64,000 nucleotides of DNA from Selaginella moellendorffii. Taxonomy: Eukaryota > Streptophyta > Lycopodiopsida > Selaginellales > Selaginellaceae. The notes below the pieces were generated by a model that was given only the letters and a program-made list of their open reading frames with translations, was not told the origin of the DNA and did no database searches. Position 1 is the first letter of the stretch; each line of letters begins with the position of its first letter. A program made the translations under genes and the position numbers. Shown here piece by piece: positions 33,466 through 46,524 of this stretch. The stretch lies in contig NW_003314266.1 of assembly GCF_000143415.4 (NCBI RefSeq), positions 2,627,010-2,691,009 on the forward strand, read 5' to 3'.

Positions 33466-35568
33466 ATGGATTCTGGAAATCGCGACGATCGCCTCGGCGA
33501 GCCGCAGATTGTGAATGGATTCCGGTGAGCTCGTGTTGACAACAAAATATTGTTGTTCGCTTCTCATTGGTTTTATTTGTTCTTTGCCTTTTCTTATCTA
33601 TTGTTTGTCTAACGCTCAGGCCGCATTACGCGAAAGCGATGAACGAAGCAAACGGTGAGATGGAAATGAGAACAATCTCGCTCGATGAGGAGGTGCGTAG
33701 CTTGCTATCTTTTTCTTTTTCCTAGAGATTGTTTGATCTCCCTGTGTGTGTGTGTTTTATTTTTTCCTTTCAGCTTGGGACCGAGAAGATTGAAAAGAAG
33801 CGATTGATTTCCGAGGTCTCCGAGCACTGTGAGCTGGACTTGACTTACGCACAGAGGCGACGGCCGTGGTACAAGCATTTTGCAAGGGGCGCGAAGGAAG
33901 TTTTGCTGGGAAGCAAGCTTTGCTGCCTCCTGCCTTTGGTGCCGATATCGATCGTTCTAGCAAACTTGAAGTCTGGAATGGTACGTTACTCCTTTCTCTT
34001 TTCTTTTCTTTTCTTTTTTTTTTGTTTTTTTTTTGGCAACTTCTTCGTTCGCTTATGTTATTGTTTCTTGTGAAGGGTTGGGTGTTCTTGATCAGCTTAC
34101 TCGGCATCGCACCACTTGCCGAGCGCTTGGGCTTTGTCACGGAGCAACTGGCATTTCACACCAGCTCCACGGGTAATAAATTATACCCTTTTCTCGATCA
34201 CAAAGAGAGTGAATGGTCTTTTTTGTTTCTCTTGCAGTCGGTGGCCTTCTGAATGCGACGTTTGGAAATGCCACCGAGATGATTATCTCTATCTTCGCTC
34301 TGCGGAATGGCATGATCCGCGTGGTTCAGCTGTCGCTGCTGGGATCTATCCTCTCGAATATGTTACTTGTTCTCGGATGCGCCTTCTTCATGGGTGGTCT
34401 CGCTTTTCCTCACAAGGATCAGAGATTCAACAAGGTGACGTTTACGTTTTCTTTTTTTCTTTGTACGTAAAGCTTGTGATTTGTCGTTGTTGACAGGCTT
34501 CTGCGGTGGTGAGTTCCGGATTGCTTCTCATGGCTGTTTTGGGACTGCTTTTCCCTGCCGTTCTTCACTCCACGCACACAGAGCTTCATGATGGTAAATC
34601 TGAGCTGAGCCTTTCCAGGTTCACTAGCTGCATCATGCTCATGGCTTACGCATCGTACCTTTTCTTCCAATTAAAAAGCCACAGAAAGCTTTATGAGAAC
34701 GAACAAGTAAGTTCTAGTTTTCTTACTTTGATCTGACTTATATGATACCTTGCAGGAAACGGGAGATAATGAATCCGAGGCGGAGGAGTCCGTGATGGGC
34801 TTTTGGGAAGCAAATGGCTGGCTCGCCATTTTGACCGTTTTTATCTCTGTTTTGTCGGAGTATCTCGTTGACGCAATCCAGGTGATTTTGATTATCTCTT
34901 TGATTCGTTCTCACTTCTCGCTTGGCTGCACAGGGTGCCGCCGACAGTTGGAACATCCCTGTGGCTTTTATCAGCGTGATCATCTTGCCAATTGTTGGAA
35001 ATGCGGCAGAGCATGCGAGCGCTATAATGTTTGCTCTAAAAGACAAGCTGGTGCGTAAAAACAAGTGCTACTTTCTCTGGGCTTTCGTCGTCACATATGC
35101 TAATCGTGCAGGATATTTCGTTGGGGGTAGCGATTGGCTCATCCACGCAAATATCAATGTTTGTGGTAAAATAGCACAGTTTTGTGGAACCATCTTTGGC
35201 GTTATTTGACTGACTTTGCTGGCTGCTCCAGATTCCCTTTTGCGTAGTAATGGGCTGGATAATGGGAAAGCCCATGGACTTGGACTTCCAGCTTTTTGAG
35301 ACTGCTACCTTGTTCATCACCGTGCTAGTCGTCGCATTCATGCTACAGGTTTGATTCTTTTTCCAACTTCGTGCTGCAAGTATAAACACTTTAATTAATT
35401 CCAGGAGGGAACATCCAACTATTTCAAAGGATTGATGCTTTTGTTTTGCTACCTGATTGTGGCTGCCAGCTTCTTTGTTCATGTTGATCAACCTCAACAT
35501 GGTAAGAAGTAGAACAAAGTCTATTTTTTCAGCCTTCTCACTCGTTAAACTTTCCAGGTAACACGTGA
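33466..35568 (+). CDS. Vacuolar cation/proton exchanger (CAX family)
   Basis: Twelve exons (33466-33524, 33620-33692, 33774-33980, 34076-34172, 34238-34434, 34497-34706, 34756-34881, 34934-35050, 35112-35165, 35232-35348, 35405-35501, 35558-35568) give 454 residues. CAX proteins move Ca2+ and other cations into the vacuole in exchange for H+. The two alpha-repeat signatures are present: [20 protein letters not shown] and [20 protein letters not shown]. About 11 hydrophobic segments are visible, with an acidic linker ([20 protein letters not shown]) between halves. The soluble N-terminus resembles the autoinhibitory region of plant CAXs. The last exon adds only three residues. Length matches the family. 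Confidence 0.93.
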
Positions 35569-35923
35569 TCATGCGCAATGTACAAATTTTACGCTAGGAG
35601 CTTACTCCTGAGCACTGTTTTTTGACCAAGCAAGCTAAAACGAGAGGTTTCTTTGGAGTTTGGCAACACAAAATAAGAATCGTCAAAAGAGAGGCTCAAA
35701 GAACAAGGCGTGAGAAAAGCTGCAATGTGGAGTTTATTTTCATTCGGCATTCACGCCAAGCAAAAGGTGTACGTACGCTTCTTTCTCTGTATTTTTATTT
35801 CTTCTTTGTTTCGATCTAAACTTGAGAGTCGGATGGATGAAAAAAATGCTGGGATGAATTTTACGGGGGGGATGAAGTGAGCAGCCATTACCAGTAGCGA
35901 GATCTCTCCATCAATCAATCGGA

Positions 35924-37415
<1,492 letters not shown>

Positions 37416-37627
37416 AGACCGGGATCGTCCTCGCCAAATCTCTTCTCAATCCCTCTCTCTCCTCACACTACTGGGTCGAGAGAAGAGTGGTGAGAAGAAA
37501 ATTTAGGGCATGGCAATACAAAACGGACCATGGCCCAAATTTGGGCCCATCGTACAAAATCAAAGCAGCGTACGACAAATAAGCTTAAGTTAAACACTTG
37601 ATTTGTGCTTTATCTTTCTTTGTTTCT

Positions 37628-37763
37628 TTACGATGTGTATGTGATTATCCTGTCAGTGATGCTACTTCTGCACAACGGGCACTCGGAGCACGCAACTGCG
37701 CAAGGCTTGCACACTGCAAGAAAAAACGAAAGAGTGTAAGACGATCTAGAGTTTCTCCAAGAA

Positions 37764-37800
<37 letters not shown>

Positions 37801-40800
37801 AGAGGATGATCTGGGAAGATCTAGAAGAGAGTGAGAACTAAGACGGTGGAACGAACGATCTAGAAGAGGGAGAGAGAGCGAAGACGATCTGACGAAGAGG
37901 ACGATCTAGAAGAGAGAACTAAGACATTCGAACGAGGAGAAAGATCTAGAAGAGAAGGAGAGAGAACTATGACGATCTAACGAAGAGAAAGAGCATCTAC
38001 GAACTCGTCACAGTGAGCTAGTGTTACAAGAGAGGGAGAGACCTACGAAGAGAAAGACGATTTCGAATAGAGAGAGAGAGGTGGAACTTACGGCAGAAAT
38101 GGCGACAAGGAAGAAGAACAGCTGCCGTGGGAGCCTCGAAGCAGATCTTACAGACGTGGCTTCCTCTGTCCTCGTCGAAGATTTCGTCGATTGAAGCTGG
38201 AGCTGGAGCTGGATCGTTACTGCTCTCGCGCTCCTTTTCCTCTTGAATCCTCGTCTAGGGAAGAGAAAGTTAGTAGCGCGGTTTGATTGTAAATCCAACG
38301 AACGTACCTTTGTTTGGCACAGCTTTGTCAGCGCTTCTACATGAAGGTTTTGGAGATCCTCCAGCGCATCGATGTCTAGGCCTTCGAGGTTCTCGCTCTG
38401 GACAACACGATATATCACGTTAAGATGAAAGACAAAAGAAAGCAACTAAACAAATGGTTTTCACCTTGAGCTGGGAGATGAATCGCTCCATCTCCGAGAC
38501 GCGCTGTTTTTCATCCTTCAGATACACCTTTAGCTCCTTCAGTGTTCCCCATTGCTCGGTCTCTTCGTTGATTGTCAGTTCACCATTCCCGTCCGTGTGA
38601 CCGTTTTCAGTGGAGAACTTCCTGCCGGCCTCGGCTTCTTCTTTCTCCTTCTTTAGCTTCGCAACCAGAACCCACATATTCGCCAGGTCGCTCTCGAGAG
38701 ACACTTCGCGCTGTCTTGATTCTTCGAGCTTCTTTTCCAGCTCTTGATAGTTCCGTGACGATTCTTTCGGGAGCAGCTCGCAGTCATCCAAAAGGATATC
38801 TTCGTCTGCACCTGGATTTCTACCCATCTTGTTGGCGTTTGCCTTTGAAACAGTGGCCGTTCCTGTTCTGTAGGCCGATGCTTCGGCTGCCGCCAACTCG
38901 CTATTGAGCTTTGAGTTCTGAAGGGACAATTTCGTGACTTCATCCGCCAAGTGCTTCAGCTCCACAGCCGCTGCAGAGGCAAGCTCCTTGGCGTACGACG
39001 CTTCCTCATTGAGGTTCTGGTTCTCCAAGTAAAGGCCGTCTTTTACCTCTAAAAGATGAGTATAGTCCTTCTTTAGCTTTGTCAACTCAGCAGCCTGGAG
39101 TAAACATATTAGCGTGATAGAAAAATCCAGTAGAGCTACAAACCTGTTCCATAAGCTCCGCACGAAGACTATCCAAGTCTGCTTCTCCATCCTTTGGGTA
39201 AGCCAAGTCAGAGTCTCCTGTCAAGTCCTCGGAAAGGCTTTCAGAATTTAGCCAAGTGGCTAAGTCATCTGCACCATTCTCAAGGAAACTCCTGCTCAGT
39301 TTCCGACTCTTTGGCTGAGAATATCTCTTTTCAAGTGATGCTTGGAGCTCTTGCCTCAAAGAGACAACCGTTTCTTGTAGCTCATTGATTTCGTTCGTCT
39401 GCATGTAGGAAATTACAACACTATTTGCAAAATTCACATTGCCATCACCTGGGATTGAAGCTGCTCCTGTAGTATCCGATTGTCGGCGGACTTTATCTGT
39501 AAATCATGAAAGAGTCAAGAAATATAGCTGATTGGTTTGCACATACCTCAAGCTCGAAAGCCTTCTCATGGAGCTGGCTGATCAACTTCGAAATGGTCTG
39601 CAAAACCAAATGCTTAGCAAAGAGAAAACTGAAGGTAATTCGTACCTGTGACATTTCAAATCCAGAAGCATTTGTAGATGAAGCTTCAGCCGAACCAGCA
39701 ATCCTTTTCTCAATAATGCTCATTTGCCGTCTTTTTTCATCAATTTCTTCTTTCAGCTTCCGCATTTGCATCTGTATGACAAGAAAAAGTAAAATAAACG
39801 ACGAAACTTAATAGTCATTTAAAACTTACGTGAAGCTGGTCATCCTCAGGGTTGGTTACTGCTTGTTCAGACAACCTCTTGAGCGAACTACTGCAGAGGG
39901 CAACCTCTCCAGCAAGCATTTTCATTTGTTCCCGAAGAAGATCCATTTGATCAGCCATTGTTGTTCCAGTCTACAAAAGCTTGTCAGCATTTGTGGTCGC
40001 AAACTTGAGAATTGGCATACCGGAGGGGGCCTTCGACCACGTACAGTGGCGCTAAAGAGTTCTCCTGCTTGCGTCGGTTCAGGAAAAGGATCAACGATGG
40101 GAGGCAGTTCGTCTGGTTTTCGACTGAATGACTTTCTACGTCTAGACTTAAAGTCCACTGGAGGTTCAAATGAAACTGATGATCCGCTTGGAGTATGCTC
40201 CTCGGGAACTGCATGCATACTCTCGTGTTTCTAAAACCAGAAAAGAAAAAGCTATTCCCAATGAAGTTATAATCACAAAGATCTTACCTTCAGTTGTTTA
40301 AACCATCCTAGCATTCCTCTTTTCTTGATCTTCTTTTCTTCTTTTGATGCATCATCAGGATTACTACTGATGCAATTTCCATCTCCAGATATTTCTGACT
40401 CGGGCCCAACAGTAGTAGAATCATCCTCTTCCTCAGCAACTTCTCGTCTCTTATCTGGCAAGTACGCAAGCTAGCAAAAGACAATCGAATCAGAGGGAGA
40501 CCACTGTTGAAATATAAAAAATACCTCCTCTTCCCCAAAAGAATGTCTCCTACGCTGTGTACTCTTTTCCGGGAGACTCAGAGGAATGGTGTTCTTGGTT
40601 GATACCAGTATCAGTTTCGTTAACCTTTGGATTCTTCCCATCAAAGCGGCTTTTGCCTGTTCCTCTTCTTCGAGCCGAGATTGCATTTTCAAATGCCCGG
40701 CCTCCAGCTTCATGCAAAAGATAAATGAACGAGTTATCTAGCCAAAAGGACTTACTTGTTGGCGCAAAGTTAGAAGATCGTCATGGTTCGAAACCACAAA

Positions 40801-42919
40801 TGGTCGTTCAAATAGTCCTCTTCTTAATTGCTCCAGTTCCTGCTTCAGATGTGTGATTTCCTTTTGATACTTCTTTATCAGAGATTTTTCATCCAATATC
40901 TGCAAAGAAATGGTTAATCTTCTGCATTAAACGTGCATTGCAGAATATTTAATACCCGGTTTGGAGCCGCATGCAACTCCACTCTCTTCGCTCTCTGAGC
41001 AAACTTCAAGGTGTTATGGGTTTCTTCGGTACTACTCGAAGCAGGAGTAATAGTGCATATGAGCTGCAGTAGAACGTACAATGAGTGAATGACCAGAACG
41101 ATTCTTACATTACCGAAATACGACCATGTCCGCTCAAAGAAGATTGCAATAGACGCGTAAGCTTAGAGTCACGATAAGGTATGTGAGATGCCTTGCCATC
41201 ACTAAGTTTTGAGATAACCTGAAAAGCGAGAGAATTTCTATTATGTTTTTCTTGAAAAGATGCAGCATACCGTGCCGAGGGTCAACAAGCTCTTATTGAT
41301 ATAGGATCCTTCTTTACGCCGTAAACCAGTTGTTTCCGTTTTGGAACTCTCAGACCCCGCAAGATCAATAAGGTTCTACAGCAGAACTATCCTTTTAAGA
41401 CAAGATCCATTACACAGCTAGGACTTACCAGTTGAGAGAGAGTTATCTCGTCATCACTAAAATCTTCACCCCGGCAACTGCTTTCAATAGTCTACGAAAA
41501 CAAATGTCACGACAAACGTTCAAATCTCAAACAACTCACATACCAGAGTGAATATTGTGTGACTTCGACTGCTAAACAAATTGAAGTTATTTGATCCAAC
41601 ATGTCGATGTTCTAAATAGGTAGTTAGAGAACTGTTTATTCTGACAAACAAAATCTACCTTCACCAGCAGCAATCAGAGACAAAGCATGAGCAGGTGATA
41701 GGACAACCTCTTCCTTGATACCCTCGACATAAGTTCCCTTTCAGCACAAATAGAACATCAAGGTAAGGTTAGTCATAATAATCCCGCGCTAGTACCTGAG
41801 CATCTTCTCTGACTCGTAAATTTTGTCCTGCCGGATCCAGCAAGTCGTTGATCACCTACAAAACATGGACATTTAGTCAAGCTTGACAGAAACGCTACGT
41901 ACCTCATTGTAAATCTCAAGATAAGATACGCGCAGAAGAAACTCCCGTCCCGGAGTCTACAGGTAGATCTTTAAGGAACCAAACTCATTGCAGAATCGAA
42001 ACTTACATACATCCTGGATAATGCTGAAGACGTCCTTCACCGCCAAAGGTATGATACCAGGGCTTTTCTGATCACCCTGATCAAAAGAACGGCTTATAAA
42101 TTCCGGAAACAGCCAGTCTGGATGCTTACATGCATGGTGTGAGTCTTGCCACTGCTGGTAACACCATAGGCGAATACTGTTCCTGTAGAAACAAATTCAC
42201 GTAAGAACAAAAATCTGACAAAGCAGCAGCTCTTCACCACAAACCATTTACACCCTGCATAGCAGCTGCCACAACATGTTGCGCGGCGATGTCGTAAACG
42301 CCTCTCGTCGTTGTAGCGGGGCCGAAAACTCGATCTATCAAAACAAGAAAAAAAAACAAAGAGTGAATTCATAGTCTTGGATAAAGGAAAACTAACCAAA
42401 AGCGTAGAAAGTAGCCAAATTGTATTCGCTCCTTACAGTCGTGTCACCATCGGCATACCAGGCAACTTCATCACCCTTTTGGATTTCTCTAGAACTGAGA
42501 CAAATAAAAACAAAAGGACTTGAATCAATGCATGAAACTTTCGATCGATCTTACCTCAAGGGCCGAAAGCGAACGGTCACGGAGATGCTCTCCTTGGCCC
42601 TGTTGATAAACTCCACTCTATCAAACATTGACGAGGAAGAAGAAGGCGTGAAAGGACTGGAACCCCCATTGAAGGAAGAGTACTTCATCGATGGAGGGGT
42701 CATGAGAGCCTGGCTGCTACTCCTGGATCTAGTCGGCGTGAGAGACCTGTGGCTACCACCGCCGCCACCACCGAGAGAAGCTCTACCAGTCGACGACGGC
42801 GAAGAAATGGAGGACGGCGAGGCGGGCTGGAATCCAGGGATTCTACCATTCACTGACGACGGCCTTCTAAATCTAAACGGGGAGCTAGATCTTCTCGACG
42901 ATGCCGAAGTAGAAGCCAT
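37628..42919 (-). CDS. Kinesin KIN-7 (plant kinesin-7 with C-terminal RING finger)
   Basis: About 26 exons separated by ~50-bp introns, first exon 42555-42919, last exon 37628-37713. The Ser/Pro/Gly-rich N-terminus precedes a motor: [28 protein letters not shown] (P-loop), [13 protein letters not shown] (switch I), [13 protein letters not shown] (switch II), [20 protein letters not shown] and [12 protein letters not shown]. Long coiled coils follow. The C-terminus is a complete C3HC4 [26 protein letters not shown], then after the last intron [16 protein letters not shown]. This architecture matches Arabidopsis KIN-7D/MKRP-type kinesins, microtubule motors reported at mitochondria/chloroplasts. 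The terminal 378-bp intron is exceptional for this locus and is filled by repeats. Confidence 0.92.
37735..38085 (-). repeat. Pyrimidine-rich degenerate repeats in last kinesin intron
   Basis: On the + strand it is a purine-rich series of GACGATCTAGAAGAGAGAGA-like units plus a pure (GA)n run at ~37769-37797. On the kinesin strand it is a CT-rich tract leading to the acceptor before the final RING exon. The surrounding intron spans 37714-38091. Confidence 0.8.
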
Positions 42920-44095
42920 CTATCTTTCCCTCTCGCGGCCGGATTATCCCCACCCAATGCGCGACAAGCCTGATCCACAAATCGAGGCATCGATCAGACA
43001 CAAGCACGGATCGCCTGGAAGAAATGCTGGCATTCGCTCACCTCACCAGCGCACCGAGAAAAACCATGTCCTAGCCCTGAGAGAACAACGCCACGGATCG
43101 AACGGCAGCGCCTGACAGGCGTCAGTCGCCATGTGTGGATCGCGGTGGCGGCGCGCGAGCGAGCGCGAGCAGATCGATCGGCCCTAAGCTACACGGCGGC
43201 GGCGGTGGCGGTGACGGCGGCAGCGTGGCGGCGGCGGCGGCAAATCTCCTCTCCCTCCGCCTAGCTCGCGCTTTTAGTGTTTTTGTAAATGACCTCGCCA
43301 GGGCCTAATCCGACGGCTCACAGCCCCCCAAATTCAAATCGTTTAGGGGTCTCCATCCAACGGCTGTAAGCGCGTGCGCCGGCCGGGCCGGTGGCGCCAC
43401 CGACAGCAGCCGGTCGGCATGGAACTCCTTTCCCGCCACCATCAAGACCAAGATTGGCATATTCCCCGCTGCCAAGAGTAGAATCTTCACATGATGTCCA
43501 TGTTGATTTTTATGTTGTATTTGCTCCAAGACATGCGCTCCAAGCGAATTAGTTGGCATTCTTTTTGTTGGCATGCAAATGAATGCCACCTGAATCAAGG
43601 CCAGTCAATTATTTCACTGTTGCTTTAGTTGGTTTCCTTTGGCTTTTTCTTCCTCTTGTTTTTTTTGAGTTTCTTGATATTTCTCACCCCAAAGTCAAAA
43701 CTAGAGGCAGAAGAAGCAGTTTTTAGTGAATGAAAAAAAAAAAAAGGAAAGGGGAGAAAAGGCATGCATGTGAGGAGTGGCAGAAGCCAACCAAGACATT
43801 GCCCAATTTTCTGACAAAGAAAAATTGCAAACACCAAAGATACTGCAAGCGAATGTGAAAGCCCACCCACATTTTGTGGAAAATGGAGATCAGAAGAAGG
43901 GAAGAAAGGGAAGATATTCAGACATTTTTGTTTGCTTCTCCAAGTGTTGCTTTCATGTGCTATCTAAGCCATTACTAAGAAGTGCTAATTAACAATTTAG
44001 AATCATTGGTCTCTCTAGCTGACAAACAAACAACATGAGCTCCAAGATCAAAGGAATAGAATTTAGTGATGATACTTTAGAATTTAAGAGATTCT
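42920..44095. other. Kinesin 5' region and intergenic spacer
   Basis: The kinesin-proximal part is GC-rich, with a GGC/GGT trinucleotide tract at ~43190-43245 that is probably promoter or 5' UTR. The rest (43300-44095) is unremarkable with no supported gene. Confidence 0.5.
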
Positions 44096-45070
44096 TTATT
44101 TGTTTGGCATTGTTTCTAGCCTTCCATTAAAATGTCTTGGCCAAAATCTGGCCAAGCTCTGGCTGAAATCAACTTGAACCCACCGGTCATCAATCAGCAA
44201 GCCTCCCTTTCCGCCAACTTTCACGTAAGCCTCCTCACAAGACTCCCTGTTTGCAAACTCAATGAAACCATAGCAGAGGCTCTCCCCAGTCTTGTGATCC
44301 CGAATAATGCTCGCCTCCGCCACCTTTCCAAACCTCTGGAATATGAGCCCCAGGTCCTCCTCCTCCGTCACCCTGTTGAGATTCCTCGCAAACAGGACGT
44401 TTTCCGGGGGCTTCATCTCCGCATCTGGAATATCCCCCACCATCTCGAGCACCACGGCTCTGCTCCGCGCCTCCCGAGCTCTGTTCTCGATCTCCATCTT
44501 TGTCTCGTCGATCGTAGGGTTCCAACCATCGTCCAGAGTTGTCACGACGTTTTTCTGCTCGCATGGCGGAATCTTTAGCGAGTAAAGCCCTTCCGGATCA
44601 TCGAATGGATCGTCCAGGATAGCAACGCTCTTGATCCGGATGTCCTTGTACGGCCTGAAGCTTTCATTAACGTACGCCTCGTTGATCTTCTCTAGGGTGT
44701 CGAGACCCTCCGCCACCTTTCCAAACACGACGTGTTTCTCATCCAGGTATTCCAAACCATGGCCTCTTGTGGCGATGTAGAACTGCGAGCCATTGGGGTT
44801 TGGCGTCGCCACCATTCCAATATCATCGTGCTTCATACTCGATTTTCCAGCTGGGCTATCTCTCCCCAGCAATTTGAAGATGGAGTCGCCACCAGATCCC
44901 GCGCCGGTTGGATCGCCTACTTGCGCTACAAAATCCCTTTGGACGCTGTGAAACAAGCAGCTGTCGTAGTATTTGATCTTGCAAAGCTTTAGAAAGCTGT
45001 ATGCTACCTGGCTTTGACAATCTAGATCGATTACAAGATCGCCCACGCTGGTTGTCACAAGCACGGCCAT
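44096..45070 (-). CDS. Cyclophilin-RRM protein, short intronless CYP59-like copy
   Basis: 324-residue uninterrupted frame. Residues 1-~160 are a cyclophilin-type peptidyl-prolyl isomerase domain (YDSCLFHSVQRDFVAQVGDP, GDSIFKLLGRDS, NGSQFYIATRGHGLEYLDEK). Residues ~225-310 are an RRM (NVLFARNLNRVTEEEDLGLI, ESLCYGFIEFANRESCEEAY, VQVDFSQSLARFW). CYP59 in plants has this order plus a zinc knuckle and RS tail (about 500 residues) and links splicing with RNA polymerase II. Here the protein stops soon after the RRM, a few residues are missing in the first cyclophilin strands, and it has no intron although neighbours are intron-rich. A retrocopy is likely; it may be expressed or a pseudogene. Confidence 0.8.
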   Translation of the reverse strand: MAVLVTTSVGDLVIDLDCQSQVAYSFLKLCKIKYYDSCLFHSVQRDFVAQVGDPTGAGSGGDSIFKLLGRDSPAGKSSMKHDDIGMVATPNPNGSQFYIATRGHGLEYLDEKHVVFGKVAEGLDTLEKINEAYVNESFRPYKDIRIKSVAILDDPFDDPEGLYSLKIPPCEQKNVVTTLDDGWNPTIDETKMEIENRAREARSRAVVLEMVGDIPDAEMKPPENVLFARNLNRVTEEEDLGLIFQRFGKVAEASIIRDHKTGESLCYGFIEFANRESCEEAYVKVGGKGGLLIDDRWVQVDFSQSLARFWPRHFNGRLETMPNK

Positions 45071-45396
45071 TGTGAATGCAAAAGGATCTCTATATGGCCT
45101 TTTATAAACGCAGCCTTTTGGCCGAAACGAATATTCACAAAATATACTATTTATGTGAACGTTGAAGATTAGGTTTTCCTCTTTTTTTGGCAGTCTAGAA
45201 ATATTTTCGAGCGCGACGCGATCTAGCGCGATCTAGGTAGAGGAGCTTCCGATCGAAGCGCCGGAACTTGATTTCAGCAATCAAATGCAGCAGTGCTAGC
45301 GTCCGCGGCCTCAATCAGGTATCTCCCTACCTCCGATCGATATTTCGGGCTTAGCGCAGTCCGATTCTGCAGTAGCTAACCGGATTCCGGAGCGGC

Positions 45397-45641
45397 ATGG
45401 TGGATCAGGTTTTGTTCTGCCGCTCTTTTTTCATTCGGTCTGGTAAATCCCTTCTAAATCGTCTCGCCATTACAGCCAAAGCTTGTCATGGGCTTCGAGA
45501 AGCTCACAGAGGATATGGAGCTGTCCCCGGCGGCCGGCGATGTCGCTCCGGTGGGCGAGCAATCAGGTGAGCATTTTGTCCCCTTTCTCGGTCTCTCAAA
45601 GAAACTTGTAACACAGGCATGGAGTTTTGCATGAAAGACAG
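45397..45641 (+). pseudogene. Possible 5' fragment of an unidentified gene
   Basis: Three short exons can be joined in frame with GT-AG introns (45397-45408, 45476-45566, 45617-45641), starting MVDQPKLVMGFEKLTEDMEL. No continuing exon is found before PPR remnants begin, so this is at best a truncated gene start. Family not recognised; weakly supported. Confidence 0.25.
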
Positions 45642-45699
45642 GTCAGCGTAAATCTACGTATTTCTGCACACGTCAGCCAAGAACACAGGCTTGTCGTCG

Positions 45700-46080
45700 A
45701 GGCAGCAGAATGCTGTTTTGAGAGATAAGCGTTTTCTCCTTGGCCGGAGCATGTGCCCAAAACGGGCATAGCGAGAAATCAAAGGAACGAGATGCCGAGC
45801 AGGGATAGAGTTTCGTGGGAGACGACTGACAGATGAATATATTCCATATCTGCCCTGGGATTGGACCTGGAGGAACTTAAAAGAGCTCTTTGAGACGATG
45901 CATCAGAAGGACGAGATCTCCTGGACGGGGATATTTACGAGAACGATAGTGTATGCCTCAGCGAGATCTTTGTCCTGGAGAGTGATGATCTATGGATATG
46001 CCTAAGCACGGGGATTGTTTCAAGCTATGCCGGAACAGGACGAGGTGTCACCTTCTCGGGGACGTCATGGTGGCCGGATC
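45700..46080 (+). pseudogene. Decayed PPR gene fragment
   Basis: Three motif ends typical of PLS-type PPR proteins survive in different frames separated by stops: EMPSRDRVSWE, ELFETMHQKDEISWTGIF and AMPEQDEVS. No open frame spans them. Confidence 0.55.
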
Positions 46081-46207
46081 GATCACGGTTGCATTGCCGA
46101 TGCGTTTGGACGAGTTGGGAACGGGCTCCATCTCCGGAAGAGGTTGTGATCGAGGCATTGCTGGGACTCATTAAACAAAGATATCAAGAATATATGAAAA
46201 CTGACCT

Positions 46208-46301
46208 ATCACTTGCATGGCCGTCTGCGTCTCCACCGCGATGATCCCAACTGGTATCCCCCCGTCACGTCGGAGCCCACCCCTCGAGCGTCCTGGCGAC
46301 G
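46208..46301 (-). pseudogene. Acetyl-CoA carboxylase carboxyltransferase fragment, copy 1
   Basis: 94 bases that match 49809-49902 with one mismatch by eye. Reverse strand encodes GGIPVGIIAVETQTAMQVI, the conserved start of an exon of the eukaryotic (homomeric) ACCase carboxyltransferase region. Only this piece is present; no adjoining ACCase sequence is visible. Confidence 0.6.
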
Positions 46302-46402
46302 CTCATCCGAGCGCTGCCACCCTCGGAGTTGTATACTCCGGCCACCGCGTCTGTGACCGTCGATGGAAGTTGACACTCCTCTTTCCACGGTAGCAAAGGT
46401 AT

Positions 46403-46446
46403 GGACGTTTTGTATCCTTTTTGGCCAAAAAGGATACAAAACGTCC
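46403..46446. repeat. 44-bp perfect palindrome
   Basis: Each arm is GGACGTTTTGTATCC followed by TTTTTGG, meeting at GGCC with no spacer. The arms are exact reverse complements over 22 bases. It can form a cruciform or, in RNA, a hairpin. It lies 79 bp upstream of the ORF at 46525. Confidence 0.9.
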
Positions 46447-46524
46447 TTTTTGGTAAAAAGGATTGAACCAAGATAAAATACTATTCTTGTAGGGCTTTTG
46501 GGAAGGGTTTGGGTGGATTGATCG

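Noticed and set aside
42420-43115. 231-codon + strand frame opposite kinesin exon 1
   Set aside because: Antisense shadow of the kinesin N-terminus and its GC-rich leader; no domain.
43305-44000. Short open frames between kinesin and the cyclophilin gene
   Set aside because: No domains, no splice continuity, and low-complexity stretches nearby.
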